NCBI RefSeq assembly: GCF_001636055.1 | Contig: NZ_CP011789.1 | Coordinates: 3,038,001-3,102,000, forward strand | Source of the DNA: Pseudomonas putida | GTDB lineage: Bacteria > Pseudomonadota > Gammaproteobacteria > Pseudomonadales > Pseudomonadaceae | Direction of reading: 5' to 3' | DNA length: 64,000 bases | Shown: positions 34,504-43,765 of the stretch, in pieces | Layout: every line of letters begins with the position of its first letter | Position numbering within the stretch: position 1 is the first letter of the stretch | Notes under the pieces: generated by a model | What the model saw: the letters and a program-made list of their open reading frames with translations, nothing else | Databases searched by the model: none | Told to the model about the DNA's origin: nothing | Program-made: the position numbers and the translations under genes

Positions 34504-35688
34504 TCACACGCGCTCGAAGACCACGGCGATGCCTTGGCCGCCACCGATGCACATGGTCGCCAGCGCATAGCGCCCCTGAATGCGCTGCAATTCGTGGATG
34601 GCCTTGGTGGCGATGATCGCGCCAGTGGCGCCGACCGGGTGGCCGAGCGAGATGCCCGAACCATTGGGGTTGACCTTTTCCGGATCGAAGCCCAACGTCT
34701 GGGCCACAGCGCAGGCCTGTGCGGCGAAGGCTTCGTTGGATTCGATCACGTCCAGGTCCTTGACCGACAGGCCGGCCTTTTCAAGTACCTTGCGCGTGGC
34801 CGGGATCGGGCCCAGGCCCATCAGCTCAGGTTCGACACCGGCATGGGCGTAGGCCACCAGTCTTGCCAGCGGCTTGAGGCCAAGGCGGCGCACCGCATCG
34901 CCGGTCGCCAGGACCAGGCCGGCGGCGCCGTCGTTGATGCCGCTGGCATTGCCGGCGGTGACGCTGCCGTCTTTCTTGAAGGCGGTGCGCATGCCCGCCA
35001 GCTGCTCGGCACTGACATCGCCGCGCACGTGCTCATCGACGGCGAACTGCACACTGCCTTTGCGGGTTTTCAGCTCGATCGGCACGATCTGGCTGTCGAA
35101 GCGACCTTCGGCGATGGCGCGGGCGGCGCGGCGCTGGCTGGTCAACGCCAGTTCGTCCTGCATTTCACGGGTGATGCCGTGCTTGGCGGCGACGTTCTCG
35201 GCGGTGATACCCATGTGGAAGCCTTCGAACGGATCCTGGAGGATGCCGACCATGTAGTCGATGCCCTGCAGGTCACCCATGCGTGCCCCCCAACGGGCTT
35301 GCGGCAGCAGGTAAGGGCCGCGGCTCATGGACTCGGCACCAGCAGCCAGGGCAATGTCGGTATCGCCCAGCAGCAGGCCCTGGGCGGCGGATACGATCGC
35401 TTGCAGACCCGACCCGCACAGACGGTTGACGTTGAATGCCGGGGTTTCCTTGGGGATGCCGGCGTTCATCGCCGCCACTCGGCCCAGGTAGGCGTCGCGT
35501 GGTTCGGTCGGGATCACGTTGCCCATCACCACATGGCCGATCTGCTCGGCGGCCACGCCCGAGCGCTCGATGGCAGCGCGGGTCACGGCGGTGGCGAGGT
35601 CGGCCAGCGGCAGGTCCTTGAGTGAGCCACCAAAACCACCGATGGCCGAACGCACTGCACTGACGACATAGATTTCTGCGCTGCTCAT
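34504..35688 (-). CDS. bktB: acetyl-CoA acetyltransferase / beta-ketothiolase
   Basis: A 394-residue thiolase cleaving 3-oxoacyl-CoA to acetyl-CoA and a shortened acyl-CoA, or running in reverse. The acylated nucleophile is in NRLCGSGLQAIVSAAQ (Cys near 89), the second conserved block is ESNEAFAAQ, and the general-base His/Cys elements are NPNGSGISLGHPVGATG and CIGGGQGIAVVFE. It is the first gene of the bktB-hbd-tetR operon, divergent from an AraC-type regulator. P. putida strains show this same gene order as far as I recall. Chain-length preference is not evident. Confidence 0.92.
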   Translation of the reverse strand: MSSAEIYVVSAVRSAIGGFGGSLKDLPLADLATAVTRAAIERSGVAAEQIGHVVMGNVIPTEPRDAYLGRVAAMNAGIPKETPAFNVNRLCGSGLQAIVSAAQGLLLGDTDIALAAGAESMSRGPYLLPQARWGARMGDLQGIDYMVGILQDPFEGFHMGITAENVAAKHGITREMQDELALTSQRRAARAIAEGRFDSQIVPIELKTRKGSVQFAVDEHVRGDVSAEQLAGMRTAFKKDGSVTAGNASGINDGAAGLVLATGDAVRRLGLKPLARLVAYAHAGVEPELMGLGPIPATRKVLEKAGLSVKDLDVIESNEAFAAQACAVAQTLGFDPEKVNPNGSGISLGHPVGATGAIIATKAIHELQRIQGRYALATMCIGGGQGIAVVFERV

Positions 35689-35857
35689 ATATAGCTCCGA
35701 TTGCGAAGGCGTGGCGGGACGGTGCCGGGCTCTGCGAGAATGGCGACCGTTGCGGATGGGGTCCGAGTCTAGGCAAAGGCCGGGAACGGGCCTATGCCGA
35801 AACTGCTCAGTCAACCTGGCATTTTTTGCCACTCAGCATAGACAGCGGATATCCGTC

Positions 35858-36871
35858 ATGCGCGAAAGCGATTCGGTCGCGGTGTACTTTCTCAATGCCA
35901 TGCTCCACGCCCTGCGCGATCGCCCCGATGAGCGCAATGCGCAACTGCGTGCGGTCGGCATCGACCCGGCGCTGCTGGCCCGCCCCCAGGCGCGGGTACC
36001 GGCCAAGGCGTTCGCCCGGCTGTGGCTGGCGCTGATCGAAGACCTGGACGACGAGTTCTTCCGTCTCGACAGCCATGGCATGCCGATGGGCAGCTTCGCC
36101 CTGATCTGCCGTGGCTTGATCCAGGAGCCGACCCTGGAAAAGGCGCTGCGTCAGTGCCTGGGTAACTTCGCGTTGTTCCTGCGCGATTTGCGCGGCAGTT
36201 TCGCGGTGCGCGGCGGGCGTGCGGTGATCAGCGTGCAGTCGAATATCGAAGATCCGCTGACACGGGTCTATGCCGAGGAAACCTTCCTGGTGCTGGTGGT
36301 CGGCCTGCTGTGTTGGCTGGCCGGACGGCGCATCAGCATCGACCGCACCGAGCTTGCCGTGGCGCGCCCGGCGCAGGACGACGACACGCTGCTGTGGGGG
36401 CCGGACCTGCGCCTGGGCAGTGGGCGTACCGAAGTGGAGTTCGACAGCGCCTGGCTGCGCCTGCCGGTGGTGCAGGACCTGGCGGCGCTCAAGACCTTCC
36501 TGCGCAGCGCGCCGCAGGGCTTGGTGATCCGTTTTCGCAACCAGGGCGACCTGGTGGCGGAGGTTTATCGCCATCTGCGCAGCCGTGGCTATGGACAGTG
36601 GCCGACCCTGACCGCCATGGCCGAGCGCCAGGGCCTGAGCGCCAGTACCTTTCGCCGGCAACTGGAGCGCGAGGGGCGCTCGTACCAGCAGATCAAGGAT
36701 GAAGTGCGCCGGGCCATGGCGTTCGAGCGTTTGCGCGAGGGGCAACTGAGCATTGCCGAGATCGCCGAGCAGACCGGGTTCCAGGAACCCAGCGCCTTTC
36801 ACCGGGCGTTCAAGAAGTGGACGGGGCAGAGTCCGGGGAGTTATCGGACCCGGCTGGGTGTGAGCCCGTAG
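35858..36871 (+). CDS. AraC-family regulator (Arabinose_bd/OruR-like)
   Basis: A 337-residue regulator with an N-terminal domain of the 'arabinose-binding domain of AraC, N-term' type found in OruR/ArgR-like proteins. The C-terminal AraC HTH pair is clear: LTAMAERQGLSASTFRRQLEREG and IAEIAEQTGFQEPSAFHRAFKKW, followed by SPGSYR. The ATG at 35858 is chosen over an open upstream frame that lacks similarity. Divergent transcription from bktB suggests that it regulates this beta-oxidation operon. Confidence 0.85.
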   Translation: MRESDSVAVYFLNAMLHALRDRPDERNAQLRAVGIDPALLARPQARVPAKAFARLWLALIEDLDDEFFRLDSHGMPMGSFALICRGLIQEPTLEKALRQCLGNFALFLRDLRGSFAVRGGRAVISVQSNIEDPLTRVYAEETFLVLVVGLLCWLAGRRISIDRTELAVARPAQDDDTLLWGPDLRLGSGRTEVEFDSAWLRLPVVQDLAALKTFLRSAPQGLVIRFRNQGDLVAEVYRHLRSRGYGQWPTLTAMAERQGLSASTFRRQLEREGRSYQQIKDEVRRAMAFERLREGQLSIAEIAEQTGFQEPSAFHRAFKKWTGQSPGSYRTRLGVSP

Positions 36872-36878
36872 ACCGCCG

Positions 36879-36895
36879 GGGCCGCATAGCGGCCC
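36879..36895. terminator. short GC hairpin after the AraC gene
   Basis: GGGCCGC pairs with GCGGCCC around a 3-nt loop between two convergent genes. No strong T-run follows it. Confidence 0.45.
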
Positions 36896-36907
36896 TAAAG
36901 GCTCACC

Positions 36908-37345
36908 TCAAGCCGGCACCATGGCAAAGCCGACACCAAAGCGGTTCCAGGCATTGATGGTGGCGATCGCCAGGGTCAGGTTGGCGACCTCGCTCGGTTC
37001 GAAATGCTCCAGCAGCGCTTCGTACTCGACCTGCGGTGCACCGCGCTCAGGCAAGCGGGTGAGGCTTTCCAGCCAGGCCAGTGCGGCGCGTTCACGCGGG
37101 GTGAAGAAACGGGTTTCCTGCCACACGCTCAGGGTCTGCAAGCGTGCCTCGGTTTCGCCCGCCTTGCGCGCATCGTTGGCGTGCAGGTTCACGCAATAGG
37201 CGCAGCCATTGATCTGCGAGGCGCGCAGGCGCACCAGTTCGAGCAGTGAATGCTCCAGGCCGCACTTGGCCAGGACCTGCTCCAGGCCGACCATGGCCTT
37301 GTAGGCTTCAGGGGCGTGCCTGGCCCATTCGATTCGATCGTGCAT
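36908..37345 (-). CDS. AhpD-like carboxymuconolactone decarboxylase family protein
   Basis: A 145-residue helical protein of the CMD/AhpD family. The redox motif Cys-x-x-Cys with the nearby His is present in NGCAYCVNLHANDARKAGE, as in AhpD-type alkylhydroperoxidases, so peroxidase-like activity is more likely than decarboxylation. A second hallmark is the C-terminal ATINAWNRFGV. It stands alone on the minus strand. Whether it reduces peroxides in vivo is unknown. Confidence 0.87.
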   Translation of the reverse strand: MHDRIEWARHAPEAYKAMVGLEQVLAKCGLEHSLLELVRLRASQINGCAYCVNLHANDARKAGETEARLQTLSVWQETRFFTPRERAALAWLESLTRLPERGAPQVEYEALLEHFEPSEVANLTLAIATINAWNRFGVGFAMVPA

Positions 37346-37552
37346 GGTGATTCTCCAGTCAGTTCAAGTCAGGGGTGATTCGTGGTGCCAGCGTAGCGCC
37401 GTTGCCTGCAGGGCCCGATAGCCAATCCCGCTATTTGCCGGGAGACCAATGCCGGCATTCGTGCGGCCACTGACCTGCATCCAATCTCTTCATTTCTGCC
37501 GCGCGCCAGCAGCCGGGATAATGGCCGCCTGTTGTTCGAGGAGTATCGATTC

Positions 37553-38011
37553 ATGTCCAACGAAACCTTCATGCGTGAAGCACTGGCACTGGCCCGCGCC
37601 AATATCGAAGCGGGTGGTCGCCCGTTCGGTGCGGTGCTGGTGCACCAGGGCCAGATCGTCGCCCGTGCGGTCAACGAGATCCACAGCACTCAGGACCCGA
37701 CTGCCCATGCCGAATTGCAGGCGATCCGCAAAGCCGCCCAGGCCTTGGGCCGGTCGCGTCTGGACGGTGCCGAAATCTATGCCAGCGGCCACCCGTGCCC
37801 GATGTGCCTGGCCGCCATGCACCTGTGCGGCATCGAGCGGGCATGGTTCGCCTATGACAACGACGAGGGCGAGCCTTACGGACTGTCTACGGCAGCGGTC
37901 TACGCGCAGATGGCACGTGCACCGCAGCAGCAGAGCCTGCCACTGCACGTGCTCAAGCCTGAGGGCGAGGCCGGCCTCTACCAGCAGTGGCGGCAGGCGA
38001 ACCCGGTATGA
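37553..38011 (+). CDS. nucleoside/guanine deaminase-like zinc enzyme
   Basis: A 152-residue cytidine-deaminase-fold enzyme. The zinc and catalytic residues are His-Ala-Glu in TAHAELQAI and the paired cysteines in HPCPMCLAAM. The ending, with few aromatic residues, resembles bacterial guanine deaminase GuaD and related nucleoside deaminases more than tRNA adenosine deaminase TadA. GAGGAG lies 9 bp before the ATG at 37553. The last four bases overlap the start of the CynX-type transporter (ATGA), which suggests that the carrier moves a related compound. Confidence 0.85.
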   Translation: MSNETFMREALALARANIEAGGRPFGAVLVHQGQIVARAVNEIHSTQDPTAHAELQAIRKAAQALGRSRLDGAEIYASGHPCPMCLAAMHLCGIERAWFAYDNDEGEPYGLSTAAVYAQMARAPQQQSLPLHVLKPEGEAGLYQQWRQANPV

Positions 38012-39204
38012 GAGGCGCGTTGAACCTGCTGCTGGTGATCCTGCTGGCCCTGAACCTGCGGCCGATCCTGACCAGCATCGGCCCCTTGCTCGAACCCATG
38101 CGCAGCAGCACCGGGCTTGGCTACCAGCAAGCGGCGTTGCTCACGGCGCTACCGGTGCTGTGCATGGGGTTGGTGCCTTTGCTGCAGCCTTGGCTGCGGC
38201 GTTGGATCAGTGAGCATGGCGGGATGCTCGCCGGACTTTCGGCCATCGCCCTGGCGTGCCTGTGGCGGCTGCAACTGGACAGCGCCTGGGCGCTGATCGC
38301 CAGCGCCGTGGTCGCCGGCCTTGGCGTGGCGGTGGTGCAGGGCATGATGCCGGGGTTGGTCAATCGCTGGTTCCCGAGCCGCCTGGCTGCATCGATGGGG
38401 CTGTACTCGGCAGCGTTGATGAGCGGCGGCGGCCTGGCTGCGGTGCTCGGGCCGACTGTCAGCGAGGTGGCAGGGCGCTGGCAGGCGGGGCTTGGCATCT
38501 GGGCAGTGCCCGCGCTACTTGCGCTGTGCGGCTGGGCCTGGCTACGCCCGCGCCACGACACGCCGCACCTGGCCGCGGCCAGCGGCGGTCACTGGTTCGG
38601 TAATCGCCGTGCCTGGTTGTTGGCGCTGTATTTCGGCCTGATCAACGGCGGCTATACCAGCATGGTCGCCTGGCTGCCGGCCTATCACCTGGAGCACGGC
38701 GGTACAGCTCAGGGCGGTGGCGAGCTGGTGGGGCTGATGACCATCTTCCAGGTCAGTGGCGCGCTGGGGCTGCCATTGCTGCTGAGGCGCCTGCATGACC
38801 GGCGGCCTGGTCTGTGGTTGGCGCTGGCGATCCAGTTGGGTGGGTTTCTCGGTTTGCTGCTGGCGCCTACCCAGGCCATGGGGCTTTGGGTGGCGATGAT
38901 CGGCCTGGGGCTGGGTGCGTGCTTCAGCCTGAGCCTTACCCTGACCCTCGAGCATCTGAAAACACCGGGCGAGGCGGGGAGCCTGGCTGCCTTCGTGCAG
39001 GGTGTCGGCTTCATCGTCACCGGTACCGTGCCTTATGTGACGGGCTGGCTGCGTGCGTTCACCGGCGATTTCCAGGCTGCCTGGACGCTGCTGACGCTGA
39101 CCGTGGTGGCGATGCTGCTGGTGACCGCACGCTTTGCCCCCCGAGGCTACACCGCTGCCGTGGCGCGGCGGGGGCGCTCGATGCAGGCGACGACGCTCAA
39201 CTGA
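38008..39204 (+). CDS. CynX/NimT-type MFS transporter
   Basis: A 398-residue, twelve-helix carrier of the cyanate/nitroimidazole (CynX/NimT) branch of the major facilitator superfamily. The N-terminal LNLRPILTSIGPLL and the mid-protein MMPGLVNRWFPSRLAASMGLYSAALMSGGG segment are typical. It is translationally coupled to the deaminase through an ATGA overlap, so the pair forms an operon; a purine- or pyrimidine-related substrate is an inference. Its stop overlaps the 3' end of the convergent MocR gene by 8 bp. Confidence 0.85.
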   Translation: MRGALNLLLVILLALNLRPILTSIGPLLEPMRSSTGLGYQQAALLTALPVLCMGLVPLLQPWLRRWISEHGGMLAGLSAIALACLWRLQLDSAWALIASAVVAGLGVAVVQGMMPGLVNRWFPSRLAASMGLYSAALMSGGGLAAVLGPTVSEVAGRWQAGLGIWAVPALLALCGWAWLRPRHDTPHLAAASGGHWFGNRRAWLLALYFGLINGGYTSMVAWLPAYHLEHGGTAQGGGELVGLMTIFQVSGALGLPLLLRRLHDRRPGLWLALAIQLGGFLGLLLAPTQAMGLWVAMIGLGLGACFSLSLTLTLEHLKTPGEAGSLAAFVQGVGFIVTGTVPYVTGWLRAFTGDFQAAWTLLTLTVVAMLLVTARFAPRGYTAAVARRGRSMQATTLN

Positions 39205-40630
39205 GCTGCTGCAGGGCATCGCGCACGCGGTCCAGCGCCGGGTCGATGTCCAGCCGCTCGATGGCACCGAAGCCCATCAGCAGCCCTGGACGCACTGGCA
39301 CATCGTTGAAGAACGGCGCCAGTGAATAGACGCCGACTTCGACCCGGCGAGTCAGCCTGACCAGCAGCTCCACATCGACTCCCGGTGCGGCCAGGGCGCT
39401 GAGGTGAAAGCCGGCGCTGGCCGGTACGGCGCTCAGCCAGGGCGCCAGGTCGCTTTCCAGGCGTGCGAGGATGCGCTCGCGCCGTGCGGCATAGATGTCG
39501 TGGCAACGACGAATATGGCGGTTCAGATGGCCTTCGCCGATGAAACGCGCCAGCGCCCATTGCTGCAGGCTCGGGCTGTGCCAGTCGCTCAGGTGCTTGG
39601 CCACGCAGGCGGCGCGCAGGACGCTGGGAGGCAGTACGGCATAGCCCAGGCGCAGCTCCGACAGCAAGGTCTTGGAAAAGGTACCGACATAGGCCACCAA
39701 CCCGTGTCGATCCAGGCGTTGCAACGCATCGCTGGCCGGGCCCTGATAGCGAAATTCGCAGTCGTAGTCGTCCTCGATGATCAGCGCTCCGAGTTCAGCG
39801 GCGCGGGCCAGCAGGGCGTGTCGGCGGCGTTCGCTCATCGGCATGCCGAGCGGGAACTGGTGCGACGGCGTCACATAGATCAGTTGGGTGCCGTCTGCGA
39901 TCAGCTCGACGCACAGCCCTTCATCGTCCACCGGCACCGACTGCAAATCAGCGCCCATCGCCAGAAACAGCTGGCGTGCCGGTGGATAGCCGGGATCCTC
40001 CATGGCCACGCGTGTACCGGGTTCGACCAGCACCCGGGCGATCAGGTCGAGCGCCTGCTGGGCGCCGTTGCACACCAGCACATCGGCGGCGCTGCAGTGC
40101 ACGCCGCGGGCGAAGGCAATGTGATGGGCGATGGCTTCGCGCAGCTCGGGCAGACCCTGGGCCGGGAACTGGCGCTCGCTGTGGCGCTGGCTGCAGCGCA
40201 GGGCGTACTGCATGCAGGCGCGCCATTGGTCGAAGGGAAACTGGCTCTTGGCCGATACGCCGCCGACGAAGTCGTAACGCGAGGGCGCCTCGAGCGCGGA
40301 GCGGCCGAGCACGGTGGCGCGTTGCTGCCAGCGTTCGAGGCTGCTGGCGGCGGCCAGGGCAATCGGCTCGACGTCGCTGGCCTGCAGGGCCCGCCGTGGG
40401 CTGACGAAGGTGCCACGCCCGACCACGCCGCTGAGCAGATTGTCGTAGGTCAGCCGCGAGTACGCTTCGGCCACGGTCTTGCGCGATATCCCCAACTGCT
40501 CGGCCAGCAGGCGCGTGGGCGGCAACTGGGTGCCGGCGGCCAGGTGGCCGCTGTCGATGGCGCTGCGCAGCTGCTGGTAGAGCTGCTCGGCCAGGCCCTT
40601 GCGGCCCTCCAGGCGAATGTGTAGTTCCAT
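39197..40630 (-). CDS. MocR-family (PdxR-like) GntR/aminotransferase regulator
   Basis: A 477-residue fusion of an N-terminal GntR winged helix (residues about 10-75, LPPTRLLAEQLGISRKTVAEAYSRL) with a fold-type I aminotransferase domain. PLP contacts are visible: DDYDCEFRY with the ring-binding Asp, and the Schiff-base lysine in YVGTFSKTLLSELRLGY. PdxR proteins of this kind sense PLP and control vitamin B6 synthesis; others regulate amino-acid or GABA metabolism. No pdx gene is adjacent, so the target is open. Confidence 0.88.
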   Translation of the reverse strand: MELHIRLEGRKGLAEQLYQQLRSAIDSGHLAAGTQLPPTRLLAEQLGISRKTVAEAYSRLTYDNLLSGVVGRGTFVSPRRALQASDVEPIALAAASSLERWQQRATVLGRSALEAPSRYDFVGGVSAKSQFPFDQWRACMQYALRCSQRHSERQFPAQGLPELREAIAHHIAFARGVHCSAADVLVCNGAQQALDLIARVLVEPGTRVAMEDPGYPPARQLFLAMGADLQSVPVDDEGLCVELIADGTQLIYVTPSHQFPLGMPMSERRRHALLARAAELGALIIEDDYDCEFRYQGPASDALQRLDRHGLVAYVGTFSKTLLSELRLGYAVLPPSVLRAACVAKHLSDWHSPSLQQWALARFIGEGHLNRHIRRCHDIYAARRERILARLESDLAPWLSAVPASAGFHLSALAAPGVDVELLVRLTRRVEVGVYSLAPFFNDVPVRPGLLMGFGAIERLDIDPALDRVRDALQQLS

Positions 40631-40975
40631 GGGGCTATCCGGATGGGGGACGGCCTAGCTTGCGATTTTGGGGGGTGGCTCGCAAGTTTTGTTGCTTGGC
40701 GGGAGTTCTTTAGCGCCTGTGAGATCGAGCGCCGCTCGATCTCACAGGCCCTAAAAAGCTGTCGGCGAACACCTGTCAGCCCTCACGCGATCACATTCGA
40801 ACACCTTGAGATGATTTCCAGAATCTCAACCTGGAAAAGGCTTACAGTCTGCTCAATGCTCGAAAATCGGCGGAGCCTGCTTCGCGGGCAAGCTCGCTCC
40901 CACAAAACCCGCTCCCACAAAATGGACTGCCCCCACAGAACCTGCTATCACAAAACCTACCCACGCACACCCAGA
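40631..40975. other. repeat-rich intergenic region
   Basis: No gene found. At 40715-40749 there is a 16-bp perfect palindrome arm pair (gcctgtgagatcgagc with its complement, 3-nt loop), related to the arms of the repeat at 30414. At 40866-40920 there are degenerate REP pieces, including the words gcttcgcgggcaagc and two tandem copies of cgctcccacaaaa. Confidence 0.75.
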
Positions 40976-41761
40976 TCAACCCCGACGATAACGTGGCGCC
41001 AACTGTTGATTCGACAGGTGCCCGTTCAACGCCTGGCGGCTGGCCTCGAACGCCTCGAAGCGTTCGATTTCGTGCAGCGACGGAATCGAGATCAGGCGCT
41101 TGGCGTCGAAATCGGCCAGTGCCGCTTCCACCAGGTCCTGCGCAGTCATGACGATCGCAGGATCCAGATTCTCCACCGGCAGGCCGCCGATGCTCCAGAA
41201 GTCGGTGGCGGTGGCGCCTGGCAGTACGGCCTGGACCTGCACACCCTTGTCGGCCAGCTCCTTGTGCAGGCTCTGAGTGAAGGCGGTGACGTATGCCTTG
41301 CTGCCGCCATACACGCCATTGAGCAGTTCCGGCAGCAGGCTGACCACTGAGGAGATGTTGATCAGCGCGCCCTCGCCGCGCTCGACGAAGCCAGGCACCG
41401 CGGCATAGGTCAGGCGGGTGAGGGCGGTGATGTTCAGCGCGATCATGCGGGTCATCTGTTCAACGTCGCTTTCCAGCAGTGCGGTGTGGGTCCCGATACC
41501 CGCGTTGTTGACCAGCAGGCCGATGCTGGCATCTTCGCGCAGACGGGTTTCGATGCGCGCCAGGTCCTGGCTGTCGGCCAGGTCTGCCGGCAGGACTTCG
41601 ACGCTGCGTCCGGTCTGGCTGCTCAGGCGAGAGGCCAGTTGATTGAGGCGTTCGCGGTTGCGGGCGACCAGGATCAGGTCGTGGCCGCGGCGGGCCAGGT
41701 GTTCGGCGTAGAGTGCGCCAATGCCGGTAGAGGCGCCAGTGATGAGGGCTGTACGAGTCAT
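40976..41761 (-). CDS. short-chain dehydrogenase/reductase (classical SDR)
   Basis: A 261-residue NAD(P)-dependent oxidoreductase. The cofactor loop is TALITGASTGIGALYAE, the NNAG motif is LLVNNAGIG, the catalytic Ser is in INISSVVSLL and the Tyr-x3-Lys is YGGSKAYVTAF. The C-terminal third is variable and gives no substrate clue. It is divergent from a GlxA/LysR regulator pair with 102 bp between, so one of them probably controls it. Confidence 0.88.
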   Translation of the reverse strand: MTRTALITGASTGIGALYAEHLARRGHDLILVARNRERLNQLASRLSSQTGRSVEVLPADLADSQDLARIETRLREDASIGLLVNNAGIGTHTALLESDVEQMTRMIALNITALTRLTYAAVPGFVERGEGALINISSVVSLLPELLNGVYGGSKAYVTAFTQSLHKELADKGVQVQAVLPGATATDFWSIGGLPVENLDPAIVMTAQDLVEAALADFDAKRLISIPSLHEIERFEAFEASRQALNGHLSNQQLAPRYRRG

Positions 41762-41863
41762 GGTTGCTGCTCCGTGGGTTGGGTTGCAGCGATGATGCGC
41801 GCCTTTGATTGTGGCGCAAATGACGCATATAGTACGTTTTCAGGACATCAAGCGAGGTGGGCC

Positions 41864-42829
41864 ATGCATCGGGTCGGCTATCTGTTGTGTGAAGGGTTTC
41901 AGGTCATGGCGCTGGCGTCGCAGTCGGTATTCGAGTTCGCCAATGTGCTGACGGGCAAGCGTCTTTACGCCTTGGGCAACTACAGCGTGGCCGGCGGTGG
42001 GCTGGTGTCGTCGCTGGGCATGCAGTTGCAGACCCAGGCGGTCGATACGCCGGGGCATGCCGACACCTGGCTGGTGGCGGGCACCTTGTCGCCGATCGCT
42101 TCACCTGCCGATACGGCCAGCGTGGACCTGGTGCGTCGGCTGGGCGAGCAGGCGCGCCGTACCGCCGGGATCTGTACGGGGGCCTTCACCTTGGCGGCAG
42201 CCGGCCTGCTCGACGGGCGTCGGGCGACCACGCATTGGGCCTACGCCCGGGAACTGCGGCAGATGCACCCGGCGATCCAGGTAGAGGACGACCGCATCTT
42301 CATTGCCGATGGCAACATCTGGACGTCCGCCGGCATGACCGCCTGTATCGACATGGCCCTGGGCATGCTTGAGCAGGATCACGGCCATGAGCTCGCACGA
42401 GCCGTTGCGCATCGGCTGGTGATGCATCAGCGCCGCTCGGGAGGCCAGTCGCAACATTCTCAGCTGCTCGACCTGGCACCGCGCACCGACCGCATGCAGA
42501 GTGTGCTCGACTACGCTCGCCAGCACCTGCAGCGGCCGCTGAGCGTCGAGGAACTGGCTGAGGTTGCGCACCTGAGTCCGCGCCAGTTCAGCCGCGTGTT
42601 CAGTGCCGAAACCGGGCAATCGCCGGCGCGGGCCATCGAGGGCCTGCGCCTGGAGGCGGCGCGGCTGATGATCGAACAAAGTCGGCACAGCCTGGATGTG
42701 GTGGCGCGCGAGACAGGATTTCGCGACCGTCGGCATTTGCGCGAGGCCTTTGTACGCGGGTTCGGCATTCCGCCCCAGGCGATACGTCGTGATGCACGGC
42801 GCGTGGGGCGTGAAGGAGTCGTGGCATGA
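41864..42829 (+). CDS. GlxA-family transcriptional regulator (DJ-1/PfpI plus AraC HTH)
   Basis: A 321-residue regulator. The amidotransferase-like sensor domain has the elbow motif AGICTGAFTLAAAGLL and the following RRATTHWAY. The AraC DNA-binding domain (about residues 220-315) contains LAEVAHLSPRQFSRVFSAETG and VARETGFRDRRHLREAFVRG. The ATG at 41864 gives the usual short N-terminus. Its stop overlaps the start of the LysR gene (ATGA), an unusual coupling of two regulators of different families. It is divergent from the SDR gene. Confidence 0.87.
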   Translation: MHRVGYLLCEGFQVMALASQSVFEFANVLTGKRLYALGNYSVAGGGLVSSLGMQLQTQAVDTPGHADTWLVAGTLSPIASPADTASVDLVRRLGEQARRTAGICTGAFTLAAAGLLDGRRATTHWAYARELRQMHPAIQVEDDRIFIADGNIWTSAGMTACIDMALGMLEQDHGHELARAVAHRLVMHQRRSGGQSQHSQLLDLAPRTDRMQSVLDYARQHLQRPLSVEELAEVAHLSPRQFSRVFSAETGQSPARAIEGLRLEAARLMIEQSRHSLDVVARETGFRDRRHLREAFVRGFGIPPQAIRRDARRVGREGVVA

Positions 42830-43734
42830 AGAAACGGGTTCGCATGGACGACCTGCAGGTGTTTGTCACCACTGTCGAGGCCGGTGGGCTTTCAGCTGCA
42901 GCGCGACAACTGGACATCTCGCCAGCCCTGGCCAGTGCCGCGCTGCAGCGCCTGGAGCACAGCCTGGGGATTCGTCTGTTGGTGCGTTCGACACGCCGGC
43001 TGCGCCTGTCGGACGATGGCGAGCGCTATCTGCCCCACGCGCGTCAGGCCCTGGACGCGCTGGTCGATGGCGAAATGGCGCTGGAGCAGGCACGCGCCGA
43101 ACTGGCGGGGCCATTGCGTCTGTCGATGCCGTCGGACCTGGGGCGCAACCTGCTGTTGCCCTGGCTGACGGAGTTTCAGGCCGAATACCCACGACTCGAC
43201 ATGCGCCTGCGAGTCAGCGACCAGGTGGCCGACCTGTTTGGCGAGCAACTGGATGCCAGCATCCGCTACGGGCTGCTGGGGGATTCCAGCCTGGTGGCCT
43301 TGCCGCTGGCCGCCGATAACCGCCGCACGTTGTGCGCGGCACCGTCCTACATCGCTCGGCATGGCGCGCCGCAGACTCCGCAGGCGCTGGCCGGGCACAA
43401 CTGCCTGCGTTATGTGATGGGGGAGCAGACCCACGATCGCTGGAGTTTTGAGGATGCAGGGGCAACGAGCACGGTGCTGGTCAGCGGCGATCGCTGCAGC
43501 GACGATGCCGATATCGTGCGACGCTGGGCGGTGGCGGGGCTTGGTGTGGTCTACAAGTCGCGCCTGGATGTGCTCGAGGACATCCGCGCCGGAAGGTTGG
43601 TGGAGTTGCTGGCGGACCATGCAGGGCAGGCGGCGCCACTGCAACTGGTATGCGCGCACCGACAGTCGCTGAGCCCGGCAGTGCGGCGCTTGCATGGGTT
43701 TCTGGCGCAACGGCTGCAGGCCTATCTCGCGTGA
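42826..43734 (+). CDS. LysR-family regulator coupled to the GlxA regulator
   Basis: A 302-residue LysR-type regulator with winged helix MDDLQVFVTTVEAGGLSAAA, then LASAALQRLEHSLGIRLLVR, and a CrgA-type effector domain (LLPWLTEFQAEYPRLDMRLR). It begins inside the stop of the preceding gene, so both are made from one transcript. The final codons form the left arm of a terminator hairpin. Target unknown; the divergent SDR is the nearest candidate. Confidence 0.87.
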   Translation: MKKRVRMDDLQVFVTTVEAGGLSAAARQLDISPALASAALQRLEHSLGIRLLVRSTRRLRLSDDGERYLPHARQALDALVDGEMALEQARAELAGPLRLSMPSDLGRNLLLPWLTEFQAEYPRLDMRLRVSDQVADLFGEQLDASIRYGLLGDSSLVALPLAADNRRTLCAAPSYIARHGAPQTPQALAGHNCLRYVMGEQTHDRWSFEDAGATSTVLVSGDRCSDDADIVRRWAVAGLGVVYKSRLDVLEDIRAGRLVELLADHAGQAAPLQLVCAHRQSLSPAVRRLHGFLAQRLQAYLA

Positions 43735-43759
43735 GCGGATACGCCTGCAGCCGTTGCGC
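43705..43759. terminator. 17-bp inverted repeat spanning the LysR stop codon
   Basis: GCGCAACGGCTGCAGGC (43705-43721, inside the LysR coding end) pairs exactly with 43743-43759. The 21-nt loop contains the stop codon. It lies just before the convergent rhodanese gene and probably terminates both. Confidence 0.65.
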
Positions 43760-43765
43760 TTCAGG

